Source: Draconibacterium orientale
Lineage (GTDB): Bacteria > Bacteroidota > Bacteroidia > Bacteroidales > UBA12170
Direction: 5' to 3'
Assembly: GCA_020718205.1 (NCBI GenBank)
Contig: DYSN01000036.1
Coordinates: 1 to 32,580, forward strand
Length of the DNA: 32,580 nucleotides
The stretch's first letter is position 1. Every line of letters starts with the position of its first letter. The position numbers were made by a program, and so were the translations under genes. Of the stretch, positions 1-8,817 are shown piece by piece. The notes below the pieces were generated by a model. It did not search any database. It was given only the letters and a program-made list of their open reading frames with translations, and was not told the DNA's origin.

Positions 1-143
1 GTAAACTCAGACCCAGAGTTCAAAAAAGTTGAGTTTTCTTGCTGACACTAAATAGTTGGATTTTTTAATATGATTAAAAGAAGGACCATAAACGGTAAAT
101 AACTGTTGTAGGTAAAAAGATCATTAAAAATAGGGGGAGGGCA

Positions 144-944
144 ATGAAAAAGTTGGTTCTTATTACAGGGGCTGCTGGAGGGTTGGGAAAATCTTTAACA
201 GGGGTTTTTCATCAGAAGGGATGGAATGTGATTGCTACTGATGTTGTGCCCATAGAGCAGGACGACAACAGGGCTATTTCTGGTATCCGGAGTTTTGAAA
301 TGGACATTACCAGCAATGATTCTGTAAATGAAGTTTACAGATGTTTAAAAGCTGAAAATACGACCATTCAACTCATCATTAACAATGCCGGTATTGACCG
401 GTATTTTTCTTTTAGTGAAAAACGGGTGGAAAACTTTCAAAAAGTTTTTGAAGTAAATGTCTTCGGGGCTTATCGGGTCAATCAGATTTTTCTCCCGATA
501 CTGCAAAAACCGGGAGGCCGGATTGTTCACATTGGCAGCGAAAGTCTGAACATTACCGTTCCTTTTATGCCCTATCCACTATCAAAAAAGTTGCTTGAAG
601 GATACGCACGGGTTCTCAGACAGGAATTAAAATTTTTGGGAATAGATGTTACGGTAGTACGTCCGGGCACTATTGATACCCTATTGCTTGAGCAGGTGCG
701 ACAGCTCAAAGCAGAAAATGGGGATCTCCTTTTAAGTAAACAATTCAATAAATTTTCTACTAAAGCCGGAATGGAAATCGGTAAGGCTATTTCTACCGTA
801 ACAGCAGCAGAATTTGTTTATAAAATTTCAGTGATTCCCCGGCCTCGCCATCTATATCGAATCCACAACAACCTGAAACTTCGGATTGCTGCTTTTTTAC
901 CTTTCAATATCATGGAAAATCTGATCCATGACCGACTTTCCTGA
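144..944 (+). CDS. Short-chain dehydrogenase/reductase (SDR) family oxidoreductase
   Basis: This is a classical-type NAD(P)-dependent SDR of 266 residues, a usual family length. The N-terminus holds the Rossmann nucleotide loop GAAGGLG (residues 9-15), followed by NNAG (80-83), the helix Asn (N105), a Ser pair (132/134) and the catalytic YxxxK (Y144, K148). The substrate cannot be told from sequence; hydroxysteroid or sugar-alcohol type activities are common in this family. The last 50 residues carry a run of basic and hydrophobic residues that could touch a membrane, which is inference. A purine-rich stretch (GGGGGAGGG) just before the ATG could serve as a ribosome binding site. The gene is convergent with gltX, with only 6 bases between them and no visible terminator. 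Confidence 0.85.
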   Translation: MKKLVLITGAAGGLGKSLTGVFHQKGWNVIATDVVPIEQDDNRAISGIRSFEMDITSNDSVNEVYRCLKAENTTIQLIINNAGIDRYFSFSEKRVENFQKVFEVNVFGAYRVNQIFLPILQKPGGRIVHIGSESLNITVPFMPYPLSKKLLEGYARVLRQELKFLGIDVTVVRPGTIDTLLLEQVRQLKAENGDLLLSKQFNKFSTKAGMEIGKAISTVTAAEFVYKISVIPRPRHLYRIHNNLKLRIAAFLPFNIMENLIHDRLS

Positions 945-950
945 ATACAA

Positions 951-2477
951 TTAATCCAATTTGTTCAGTCCTGATTCAATTCTGGATAAAAATTCAGACT
1001 TACCCAAAATCTCAATAATATCCATAATTCCAGGACCCTGATTTGATCCTACCATCAATAAACGAAGGGGGGTCATTAGCATTCCCATCTTAATTTCCCT
1101 ACACCGGGTAAAAACCGTTGCAGCTTCATGTAGCTGTTTTTCGGTAAATTCAACAAAAGATGAAACTTCCTTTGCAAAATCCCGGACTATAGCGCTTGTT
1201 GGTGGCTGCCATATCTTGGTTACTGACAGTTCATCATACGTTTGAGGAGCCTGAAAAAAGAACCATGAATTTTTCCATAAATCACCAACCAGAATAGCAC
1301 GATCCCGGGTTAAAGAAAGAACCTTTAAAATATAGTCGTCCGGGGATGAAACAGAATGCTCTTTTAAAAGATTTTTTGTAAGTATAAGTAATTCAACCAA
1401 TGGTTTTTGAGAAAGATATTGATGATTAAACCATTTGGCTTTTTCCGGATCAAATTTCGAACCGTGTTTCCCCACTTTTTCTAAAGAAAAAGTGTTGATT
1501 AATTCAGGCATTGAAAAAAGTTCTTTTTCTGTTCCCGGGTTCCAGCCAAGCAACGCAAGCATGTTAATGAATGCCTCAGGCAAATATCCATCTTCCCGAT
1601 ACCCGTGGAAAATTTCATTACTAACGGGATCGGTATATGCAAGAGGAAAAACAGGAAAACCAAGGCGATCTCCGTCCCGTTTACTCAACTTACCATTACC
1701 ATCGGGTTTCAGGATTAAAGGTAAATGGGCAAATTGGGGCATGTTTTCTTCCCAACCAAAGAATCTATAAAGAAGTAAATGCATGGGCGCTGATGGCAAC
1801 CATTCTTCACCCCGGATCACATGGGTTATTTTCATGAGGTAGTCATCCACAACATTGGCAAGATGATACGTTGGAAATCCGTCCGATTTGAAAAGAACCT
1901 TATCATCAAGAGTACTGGTATGAACTTTCACTTCACCCCGGATAATATCTTTAAAAATTACAACTTCATCTTCTGGAATACGAATACGTATTACAAAAGG
2001 ATCCTGATTTTTAAGCCGTTCTGTAACCTCTTTAGGGGACAAACTGAGGCTGTTTTTCAGGTGAGGTCTCGATTGATAGCTATATTGAAACTGGCCAGAA
2101 CCAACTTCCTGGGCTCGTCTGCGCATTTCGTCCAGTTCTGCCGGAGAATCAAAAGCATAATAGGCATGGCCACGGTCAATAAGTCGTCCAATGTAGGTTT
2201 TGTACACCGATAACCGGTCCGATTGGCGATAAGGTGCGTAAAGACCTCCTTTATGGATATCCTCATCAAAGGTAATTCCGCACCAAGAAAGAGAATCAAG
2301 GATATATTGTTCTGCCCCTCCGACCAATCGTTGTCGGTCGGTATCTTCAATACGGAGGATAAAAGATCCGCCATGTTGGCGGGCAAATAGGTAGTTGAAT
2401 AAAGCTGTTCTGACCCCTCCGAGATGTAAAGGACCCGTGGGACTTGGGGCGAAGCGGACACGAATTTTTTCCGGCAT
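951..2477 (-). CDS. gltX: Glutamate--tRNA ligase
   Basis: Glutamyl-tRNA synthetase charges tRNA-Glu with glutamate in the cytoplasm. The class I signature is at the N-terminus (FAPSPTGPLHLGG, residues 9-21, the HIGH equivalent). The KMSKS equivalent is KLSKRDG at about residue 263. The C-terminal anticodon-binding half is complete, giving about 508 residues, normal for Bacteroidota GltX. The frame is open upstream to another ATG at 2504. I chose 2477 because the protein then begins with the conserved MPEKIRVRFAPSPTG and because a TACATTTG -7 element lies at 2502-2509, so the upstream ATG would sit in the promoter. The gene is monocistronic as seen here and divergent from the DUF4175-like gene. 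Confidence 0.95.
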   Translation of the reverse strand: MPEKIRVRFAPSPTGPLHLGGVRTALFNYLFARQHGGSFILRIEDTDRQRLVGGAEQYILDSLSWCGITFDEDIHKGGLYAPYRQSDRLSVYKTYIGRLIDRGHAYYAFDSPAELDEMRRRAQEVGSGQFQYSYQSRPHLKNSLSLSPKEVTERLKNQDPFVIRIRIPEDEVVIFKDIIRGEVKVHTSTLDDKVLFKSDGFPTYHLANVVDDYLMKITHVIRGEEWLPSAPMHLLLYRFFGWEENMPQFAHLPLILKPDGNGKLSKRDGDRLGFPVFPLAYTDPVSNEIFHGYREDGYLPEAFINMLALLGWNPGTEKELFSMPELINTFSLEKVGKHGSKFDPEKAKWFNHQYLSQKPLVELLILTKNLLKEHSVSSPDDYILKVLSLTRDRAILVGDLWKNSWFFFQAPQTYDELSVTKIWQPPTSAIVRDFAKEVSSFVEFTEKQLHEAATVFTRCREIKMGMLMTPLRLLMVGSNQGPGIMDIIEILGKSEFLSRIESGLNKLD

Positions 2478-2501
2478 ATAAGAACCTGAATTAGTGAAAA
2501 A

Positions 2502-2509
2502 CAAATGTA
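2502..2509 (-). promoter_or_regulatory. Candidate Bacteroidota -7 element for gltX (TACATTTG)
   Basis: Read on the minus strand the octamer TACATTTG matches the Bacteroidota sigma-ABfr -7 consensus TAnnTTTG exactly. It lies 24 bases upstream of the chosen gltX start. A TTG that could act as a -33 core is at 2532-2534, with a 22-base spacer. The match is visible in the sequence; promoter function is inferred. Confidence 0.5.
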
Positions 2510-2551
2510 ACCATTCTTAGGGTTGCTACACCAACTTGGGGGGGATATTCG

Positions 2552-2559
2552 TACTTTTG
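2552..2559 (+). promoter_or_regulatory. Candidate -7 element for the DUF4175-ybeY-mnmG run (TACTTTTG)
   Basis: TACTTTTG matches TAnnTTTG exactly and is followed by CA, a common continuation in this phylum. It lies 69 bases before the ATG at 2629. No well-spaced -33 TTTG is evident. A run of seven G (2538-2544) lies just upstream, where the spacer would be. Confidence 0.5.
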
Positions 2560-2628
2560 CAGAATATTTTATATTAAATATAAAAACGGGGATGTTTTTA
2601 ACATATCGTTTAGAAACTGACTAAATAA

Positions 2629-5600
2629 ATGGAAAACGATCAACTACTGATTAAAAAGCTGGACCGGTTTATAAAAAAATTCTACCGGAACAAACTTATT
2701 AAAGGAATACTTTTTTCGATTGCATCACTGGGGGGGATATACCTGGTACTCATTTTTATTGAGTATTTATTTCATTTTAATCAGATCGTCAGGGCCGCCT
2801 TTCTTATTGCATATATCTCTACAACCTTATTCTTTTTGGTACGATTTATAATGATACCGGTTTTTCAATTATTAAGATATGGTAAAATTATAAGTTATGA
2901 TCAGGCTGCTGCAATTATCGGCGAACACTTTGTGGAGATAGAAGATAAATTATTGAATACGCTTCAGTTGATTAGGGCCAATAAAAGAAGTGAGGAAAAA
3001 TCGCAACTGCTGGTAGCCAGTATAGATCAAAAAATTGAAAGGTTAAAAGTAATCCAATTTTCAAGTGCAATTAATCTGCGTAAAAATCTAAAGTATTTGA
3101 AATATGTGGGGATTCCTATCATTTTATTAATGATGCTTGCACTGATCTCACCAAAACTAATTTCTGAACCAACAAGAAGGATTGTCCGATTTAATACAAA
3201 TTTTGTTGAACCACCAAAATTCCGGTTTGAAATTTTAAACAAGGAACTAACCGTATTACAACAAGATGATTATTTATTAAAAATTAAAGTAAAAGGCGAA
3301 GAGCTTCCCGGTGAGGTTTACCTGATGAGCGGCGGCATGAATTATAAAATGATAAAGGAAAAGGCAAATTTGCATTCCTATACCTTTAAATCATTGCAAA
3401 CTGATATTGTTTTTCAACTTAAAGGAGGAAATATTTTATCCGAGGAGTACAAGATCAGGGTATATCCAAAACCCATCATTCTGAATTTTGATCTTACGGT
3501 GGATTATCCAAAGTATGTTAACAAACCAACTGAAACATTCGAAAATATAGGAGATGTTTCTGTCCCGGAAGGGTCTGGTATTAGATGGACCTTTTATACG
3601 AAGGATGTCAAAGAGATACGTGTTACCTTTTTGAATGAAACCACGTCTCTTAAAAAGTCAGAGGGAAATAAGTTTTCTCTTGACCGACGTTTTCTATCGT
3701 CGGATTCATACAACATTGTACCAATAAATAATTATTCAACCAATTCGGATTCATTATTTTACAAAATATCGGTAATCAAAGATGGTTACCCGTCTATCGT
3801 CGTTAATCAGGAATCCGATTCGGCTCTTCGATACATGGTTTTTTTCCAGGGTGTCATTAAAGATGATTACGGTTTTACTAAATTACTGTTCAGCTATAAA
3901 ACGCGTTATGAAACCGATACAGCCATTATCCGGCAGCAACAGGTTAACATTCCCGTTATGGCCATGCTTAACAACCAGAATTTCTATTATACCATGGATT
4001 TATCAACCTTGAGTTTTGGGAAAGGAGAACAAATATCCTATTATTTTGAAGTTTGGGATAACGATGGAGTTAATGGACCGAAATCGACGCGAACGGAAAT
4101 TCAAATGATATCGCCGCCAACCTTGGAGGAAATAGAAGCGCTAACTGAAAAAACGGAAGAAAAAATTGAAAAGTCTTTTAAAAAGGGATTAAAGAAATCT
4201 GAAGAATTAAAGAAAGAGGTGGAAGATTTAAGCAGGAAAATGGTTGAAAAGAGTACCCTGACCTGGCAAGAAAAAAGGAAAATGGAGGAGATCTTGAGAT
4301 CACAGGAATCGATACTTAAGAATATTGAAAATATAAAAAAGGAGAATCTAAATAATATTGAAAATGAGAATAAATATCTGAATACAAGTGAAAGGATCCT
4401 TGAAAAGCAACTCGAATTGAATAGATTAATGGATCAACTCCTTACGGATGAGATGAAGAAAATCATGGAGGAGATGAAAAAGCTGTTGAATGAACTGGAT
4501 AAGAATAAGCTTAGTGAACTTATCGAGAAGATGAAGCTTACAAATACTGATATTGAAGAGCAGCTCGACAGGAACCTTGAATTATTTAAACAAATTGAAT
4601 TTGACAGAAAGGTTGAGAAATTGGTGAATAACCTGAGGGAAAACGCGGATGAACAGGAAAAGTTAGCTGAAAAGAGCAAGATTGAGAAAAACGCTGATGG
4701 CTTACTGGAAAAAGAACAAAAGAAAATCAGAAACAGATCTGATACGATTCAAAGTACGCTTAAAAAATTGGACGAAGAAAGTAAAAATGTTGAAAATAAG
4801 CCGGATATGGAAAAGGCTCTTGATATGCAAGACTCTATTGGAAAAAAGTTAGAGCAGATTGAACGCAATATGAAGGAAAAAAAATCAAAGGATAATGGAA
4901 AAGAGCAGAGGGAAGCTGCGGAGCAGATGAAGGAGCTGGCTATGGAGATAGAACAATCTATGCAGGAGGATGAAATGGAGCAGGCTGAAGAAGATGCAGA
5001 AATGATTCGGATGATTCTTGAAAATCTCATACGACTATCCTATGAGCAGGAGGAACTGATAAAGACAACGCAGGTAATTTCAAAAACTGATCCTAAATAC
5101 AATGGGGTTATTGATCAACAAAAAGGAATGAACGATAAATTAAAAGGAAGTGAAGATTCTCTCAATGAAATAGCAAAACGTCAAATAATGCTGCAACCGA
5201 TTATTTCAAGGGAAATTTCGGCGCTTAGAGGTAATATTGGTTTAGCGATAGAATCAATGAATAACAGAAATATTAAGACGGCTGTTGCTCAGCAACAATT
5301 AGCGATGACTGCTATAAACAATTTAGCATTGTTATTGAGCGAGTCGTTAGAAAAAATGAACCAGCAAATGGATATGAGTATGTCTGGCAAGGGAAAAAAG
5401 AACGCTTGTAAAAAGCCTGGAAAATCAGACGGAAAAGGGTCGATGAAAAATTTGAATAGCCTTCAGCAAAAGCTTGGAGAGCAATTGGACCAATTAAAGA
5501 ACGGAATGGAAAAGGCTAAGAAAGATGGGAAAGGGAACAAATTGAGTGAAACATCGATGAATAAGCAAATTGCAAAATTAGCTGCCCAGCAGGAGGCCAT

Positions 5601-5982
5601 ACGCAATGAGATGCAGAAATACAGGGATGATCTTCAGGAAAAAGGAGTTAATGAAAGCGGTTCACTTAAAGAGGCCATGAGAAATATGGAATTGAATGAA
5701 ACCGATTTGATAAATAAAAGAATTACCCAGGAGACAATAAAACGGCAACAAGATATTACAACCCGGATGCTTGAATCGGAAAAAGCGGAACAAATGAGGG
5801 AACGGGAAGAAAAGAGAGAATCAAATGAAGCAAAAAATGCAAGTTATGGTAACCCTTTTTCAGAATTTAAGTATAAGGAAAAAAGGAGGTCTGACCAGGA
5901 ACTGCTTCAATTGATATTCCCAGGGCTAAATCCTTTTTTTAAAAGTAAAGTAAACGATTACATGTTAAAACTTAATTGGTGA
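2629..5982 (+). CDS. DUF4175-like large membrane-anchored coiled-coil protein
   Basis: This 1117-residue protein of unknown function resembles the DUF4175 proteins of Bacteroidota. It has two close N-terminal membrane segments (about 22-48 and 53-77), a cytoplasmic-looking linker, and a third membrane segment (about 159-174). A beta-rich extracytoplasmic region follows to about residue 490. From about 500 to 1090 it is a very long Lys/Glu/Gln/Met-rich coiled coil (for example repeated EEMKKLL and EQMKELA patterns), ending in a short hydrophobic tail. The architecture suggests a scaffold or tether reaching from the inner membrane into the periplasm; that is inference. It heads a tight rightward gene run, 1 base before the next ORF. 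Antisense Ser-rich ORFs here are shadows of the Lys/Glu codons. Confidence 0.75.
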   Translation: MENDQLLIKKLDRFIKKFYRNKLIKGILFSIASLGGIYLVLIFIEYLFHFNQIVRAAFLIAYISTTLFFLVRFIMIPVFQLLRYGKIISYDQAAAIIGEHFVEIEDKLLNTLQLIRANKRSEEKSQLLVASIDQKIERLKVIQFSSAINLRKNLKYLKYVGIPIILLMMLALISPKLISEPTRRIVRFNTNFVEPPKFRFEILNKELTVLQQDDYLLKIKVKGEELPGEVYLMSGGMNYKMIKEKANLHSYTFKSLQTDIVFQLKGGNILSEEYKIRVYPKPIILNFDLTVDYPKYVNKPTETFENIGDVSVPEGSGIRWTFYTKDVKEIRVTFLNETTSLKKSEGNKFSLDRRFLSSDSYNIVPINNYSTNSDSLFYKISVIKDGYPSIVVNQESDSALRYMVFFQGVIKDDYGFTKLLFSYKTRYETDTAIIRQQQVNIPVMAMLNNQNFYYTMDLSTLSFGKGEQISYYFEVWDNDGVNGPKSTRTEIQMISPPTLEEIEALTEKTEEKIEKSFKKGLKKSEELKKEVEDLSRKMVEKSTLTWQEKRKMEEILRSQESILKNIENIKKENLNNIENENKYLNTSERILEKQLELNRLMDQLLTDEMKKIMEEMKKLLNELDKNKLSELIEKMKLTNTDIEEQLDRNLELFKQIEFDRKVEKLVNNLRENADEQEKLAEKSKIEKNADGLLEKEQKKIRNRSDTIQSTLKKLDEESKNVENKPDMEKALDMQDSIGKKLEQIERNMKEKKSKDNGKEQREAAEQMKELAMEIEQSMQEDEMEQAEEDAEMIRMILENLIRLSYEQEELIKTTQVISKTDPKYNGVIDQQKGMNDKLKGSEDSLNEIAKRQIMLQPIISREISALRGNIGLAIESMNNRNIKTAVAQQQLAMTAINNLALLLSESLEKMNQQMDMSMSGKGKKNACKKPGKSDGKGSMKNLNSLQQKLGEQLDQLKNGMEKAKKDGKGNKLSETSMNKQIAKLAAQQEAIRNEMQKYRDDLQEKGVNESGSLKEAMRNMELNETDLINKRITQETIKRQQDITTRMLESEKAEQMREREEKRESNEAKNASYGNPFSEFKYKEKRRSDQELLQLIFPGLNPFFKSKVNDYMLKLNW

Positions 5983-5983
5983 T

Positions 5984-6469
5984 ATGAAAAACGTATACAG
6001 GGAATTAGTCGTTGAAAACGAAAAACAAATTCCGAAAATTGAACGGTTTGTTGAAGAGATTTGTGACTATTTTAATATTAACAATGAGTATTTTGGTAAT
6101 ATTTTATTGGCTGTGACTGAGGCCACAGAAATACTTTTTGCATTGGAGGAAAGGAAGGAAAATCGAAATATTTTGATTGCATTTGATCACAACAGGACGG
6201 GACTCATCTTTAAAATAAAAGTGAAAAATGGGGTTGAAAGGACAGGGATCAGCGAGGATGAATTAGACAAAGCTATCAGAAATCATAAGTTATCGAAGGA
6301 AATCTTTATAATTAAAGCACTGGCCGATGAGGTGACCATTTCCTTGAATGGATGGAGTATTCTGTTGGTATTCTATGTGACCAGTATTAATTATGAAAAA
6401 TCACTGCAGAGAATAGAAAAATTAAAGGAATATTGGGGAAAGAAGGTACATATATCTCAAAAGAAATAA
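5984..6469 (+). CDS. Degenerate GHKL/RsbW-like ATPase-fold protein
   Basis: At 161 residues this is the size of the RsbW-like anti-sigma/serine kinase ATPase domains that sit just before ybeY in many Bacteroidota. The fold can be followed along its length: an N-terminal helix with VENEKQIPKIERFVEE, then GNILLAVTEA (residues 39-48), and a C-terminal IKALADEV (110-117). The ATP-binding motifs are not there. The N-box region after TEA reads TEILFALEE instead of a vNNAi-type motif. The position of the DxGxG box reads KNGVERTG (81-88). The GRG lid position reads KLSKE (102-106). It is therefore probably not an ATPase and may act by protein binding only. It lies 1 base after the DUF4175-like gene, and its stop overlaps the ybeY start (TAATG). 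Confidence 0.65.
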   Translation: MKNVYRELVVENEKQIPKIERFVEEICDYFNINNEYFGNILLAVTEATEILFALEERKENRNILIAFDHNRTGLIFKIKVKNGVERTGISEDELDKAIRNHKLSKEIFIIKALADEVTISLNGWSILLVFYVTSINYEKSLQRIEKLKEYWGKKVHISQKK

Positions 6470-6900
6470 TGGAAAAAAAAATTCAATTTTTTACCGAAGG
6501 AGTCAAGTTCATAATCCGGGAAAAATCAAAAATCCGATCCTGGGTTAAACAAACTATTGAATGTGAGGGATATGAACAGGGAAATTTGAATATTGTTTTG
6601 TGTAATGATCAATATTTACAGGGATTAAATCGTAAGTATCTAAAAAGCAAACTGTTAACTGACATTCTTGCCTTTAATTTTAGCGAAAATAAGCGGGATA
6701 TAGATGGAGATATATATATTAGTGTGGATCGGGTTAAAGAAAACGCACTGCTTTTTAAACAAACAATGAAGGAGGAATTAAACAGGGTTATAATCCATGG
6801 TGTATTGCATTTAATGGGATATAATGATCACAAGGAGGAAGAGGTTGTAATAATGAGAAAAAAAGAGGATTTCTACCTTGCTGAAATTCGAAAAAAATAG
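6469..6900 (+). CDS. ybeY: Endoribonuclease YbeY (rRNA maturation factor)
   Basis: YbeY is a metal-dependent endoribonuclease needed for 16S rRNA 3'-end maturation and ribosome quality control. The protein of 143 residues carries the family zinc motif as HGVLHLMGYNDH, with H110 and H114 as ligands and D120/H121 at the third ligand position. The GYxD arrangement with one extra residue is the usual Bacteroidota form. A start at 6433 is open in frame, but 6469 is preferred because it gives the normal family length and forms a TAATG junction with the upstream stop, which suggests translational coupling. The next gene is mnmG, 48 bases downstream, so two RNA-maturation genes lie together. Confidence 0.9.
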   Translation: MEKKIQFFTEGVKFIIREKSKIRSWVKQTIECEGYEQGNLNIVLCNDQYLQGLNRKYLKSKLLTDILAFNFSENKRDIDGDIYISVDRVKENALLFKQTMKEELNRVIIHGVLHLMGYNDHKEEEVVIMRKKEDFYLAEIRKK

Positions 6901-6921
6901 AATCTCTATTCCGGAGATTTT
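6901..6921 (+). terminator. Weak hairpin followed by a short T run between ybeY and mnmG
   Basis: AATCTC (6901-6906) pairs with GAGATT (6914-6919) around a 7-base loop, and the right arm runs into TTTT. The stem is only 6 bp and AT-containing, so it would be a weak terminator or attenuator at best. It lies directly before the parS site at 6921. Confidence 0.3.
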
Positions 6922-6936
6922 GTTTCACGTGGAACA
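6921..6936. promoter_or_regulatory. parS-type ParB binding site (first of two)
   Basis: TGTTTCACGTGGAACA is a 16-base imperfect palindrome centred on CACGTG. It fits the chromosomal parS consensus TGTTnCACGTGnAACA at every fixed position and differs from the palindrome TGTTTCACGTGAAACA at one base. It lies in the 48-base gap before mnmG, 12 bases upstream of the start codon, where it may overlap the leader or promoter. ParB binding here is inferred from the motif. Confidence 0.85.
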
Positions 6937-6938
6937 AC

Positions 6939-6943
6939 AGGAG
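6939..6943 (+). promoter_or_regulatory. Shine-Dalgarno-like site for mnmG
   Basis: AGGAG lies 5 bases before the ATG at 6949. Such motifs are not common in Bacteroidota, and it supports this start. Confidence 0.45.
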
Positions 6944-6948
6944 AAAAA

Positions 6949-8817
6949 ATGAAGGAATACGATGTTATCGTTGTCGGGGCAGGGCATGCCGGATGTGAAG
7001 CAGCAGCTGCTGCGGGAAATCTGGGTTCAAGAGTTTTATTGATCACCATGAATATGATGAACATGGCTCAGATGTCATGCAATCCGTCCATGGGGGGTAT
7101 CGCAAAAGGGCAAATTATTCGTGAAATAGATGCAATGGGGGGATATTCCGGAATTGTTACGGATAGAACCATGATACAGTTCAGAATGCTGAACCGTTCA
7201 AAAGGACCTGCGATGTGGAGCCCTAGGGCTCAAAACGACAGGGTTCTTTATTCAATGGAATGGAGAGCAATGCTTGAAGGTACAAAAAATGTCGATTTTT
7301 GGCAGGATACAGTAAATGGGCTTGTTGTTGAAAACAGAATAGTAAGGGGAGTAAGAACCGGATTGGGAAATGTTTTCACCTGCAAAAGTGTGATATTGGC
7401 GAATGGTACGTTTTTAAACGGAATTATACATATCGGAGAAAAAAGTTTTTCTGGAGGAAGGATAGGAGAGCGATCTGAAGACGAATTAACAAGCAACCTA
7501 ATCAAAAATGGTTTTATTGTCAAACGCATGAAGACAGGAACGCCTGTAAGGGTGGACGGACGGACATTGGATTTTAGTAAAATGGAAGAACAAAAGGGAG
7601 ACGAGAACCCTCAAAAATTTTCATTTACCAAGACGCCTGAATTGAGTAAGCAAAAAAGTTGTTACCTTACTTACACCAATACAACAGCGCATGATGTTCT
7701 CAGGACAGGATTTGGTAAATCACCCATGTATATGGGAAGGATTCAGGGCAGGGGACCCCGTTATTGCCCTTCGGTGGAAGATAAGATTGACCGGTTTTAT
7801 ACCAAGGAAAGACATCCATTATTTATTGAACCTGAAGGCTTGGATACAGTAGAGTATTATGTAAACGGATTTTCATCTTCATTGCCCCAAGAGGTGCAAT
7901 TTGATGCATTAAAAAAGGTATCGGGATTTGAAAATGCCAAATTTTTTAGGCCAGGATACGCCATTGAGTATGATTATTTTCCCCCGTTTCAATTAAAAAT
8001 TTCATTAGAGACCAAAGTCGTTGAAAATCTCTTTTTTGCAGGGCAAATCAATGGTACTACGGGATATGAAGAAGCCGCCGCACAGGGAATAATGGCTGGT
8101 ATTAATGCACACTTGAAAATTAATAATAAAAATGCATTTGTCCTGAACCGGTCAGAGGGATATATTGGAGTATTAATTGATGACCTTGTTACGAAAGGAA
8201 CAGAAGAACCATACAGAATGTTTACCTCGCGGGCCGAATACAGGATCCTGTTGCGTCAGGATAATGCCGATTTACGCATTACGCCCAAATCATTTGCCTT
8301 GGGGTTAGCCTCAAAGTCAAGGAATGATATTGTTGTTGAAAAATATCGCAAAGTTGATAATCTCATTCACTATTTGAAAACAGAAAATGTCTATCCTGAA
8401 GAAATCAATGAGATGCTTGAGAAATTGGGAACAAGTACGATTCAACAAAAGCAAAAGGTATCTACCCTATTACTGAGGCCTCAAATTTCATTGAAAGCGT
8501 TAATGAAGGGGGCCATAAAAATCCAGGATTATGTATCATCTTATGGGGGGGTGAATGAAGAAATATTGGATGAGGCAGAAATTCAGATAAAGTATGAAAA
8601 TTATATAGAAAAGGAACAAGAGGTTGCCGATAAGATGGTCTCTTTGGAAGGTATTCCACTGAGAGAAGATTTTGATTATATGAAAATCGGGGCTTTATCA
8701 TTTGAAGCCCGGGAAAAACTTATAAAAATAAAACCGCGGACTTTGGGGCAGGCAGGCAGGATCAGCGGTGTTTCGCCTGCGGATATCTCTGTTCTTATTG
8801 TTCACATAGGTCGATAA
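6949..8817 (+). CDS. mnmG: tRNA uridine-5-carboxymethylaminomethyl(34) synthesis enzyme MnmG (GidA)
   Basis: MnmG is an FAD enzyme that, with the GTPase MnmE, installs carboxymethylaminomethyl groups on the wobble uridine of several tRNAs. At 622 residues it is full length. The N-terminal dinucleotide fold reads VVGAGHAGCEAA (residues 7-18), followed by the family signature region MSCNPSMGGIAKG. The FAD-site TGTTGYEEAAAQG is in the centre, and the helical C-terminal domain ends GRISGVSPADI. The start is fixed by the conserved N-terminus. A parS-type site lies 12 bases upstream and another begins 1 base past its stop. The stop codon shares a base with the ATG of the next ORF (TAATG). Confidence 0.97.
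   Translation: MKEYDVIVVGAGHAGCEAAAAAGNLGSRVLLITMNMMNMAQMSCNPSMGGIAKGQIIREIDAMGGYSGIVTDRTMIQFRMLNRSKGPAMWSPRAQNDRVLYSMEWRAMLEGTKNVDFWQDTVNGLVVENRIVRGVRTGLGNVFTCKSVILANGTFLNGIIHIGEKSFSGGRIGERSEDELTSNLIKNGFIVKRMKTGTPVRVDGRTLDFSKMEEQKGDENPQKFSFTKTPELSKQKSCYLTYTNTTAHDVLRTGFGKSPMYMGRIQGRGPRYCPSVEDKIDRFYTKERHPLFIEPEGLDTVEYYVNGFSSSLPQEVQFDALKKVSGFENAKFFRPGYAIEYDYFPPFQLKISLETKVVENLFFAGQINGTTGYEEAAAQGIMAGINAHLKINNKNAFVLNRSEGYIGVLIDDLVTKGTEEPYRMFTSRAEYRILLRQDNADLRITPKSFALGLASKSRNDIVVEKYRKVDNLIHYLKTENVYPEEINEMLEKLGTSTIQQKQKVSTLLLRPQISLKALMKGAIKIQDYVSSYGGVNEEILDEAEIQIKYENYIEKEQEVADKMVSLEGIPLREDFDYMKIGALSFEAREKLIKIKPRTLGQAGRISGVSPADISVLIVHIGR

Noticed and set aside
1-143. Short inverted repeat AACTC/GAGTT at bases 4-20, considered as a terminator of an upstream gene
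   Set aside because: The stem is only 5 bp with no following T run, and the upstream gene is outside the window. I see nothing else in this stretch except the purine-rich site before the SDR start.
1821-2213. 130-codon rightward ORF inside gltX
   Set aside because: It lies antisense to conserved GltX sequence and has no recognisable protein features.
4434-5030. Two Ser-rich antisense ORFs opposite the DUF4175-like gene
   Set aside because: They are the mirror of Lys/Glu codons in the coiled coil, which gives low stop frequency on the other strand.
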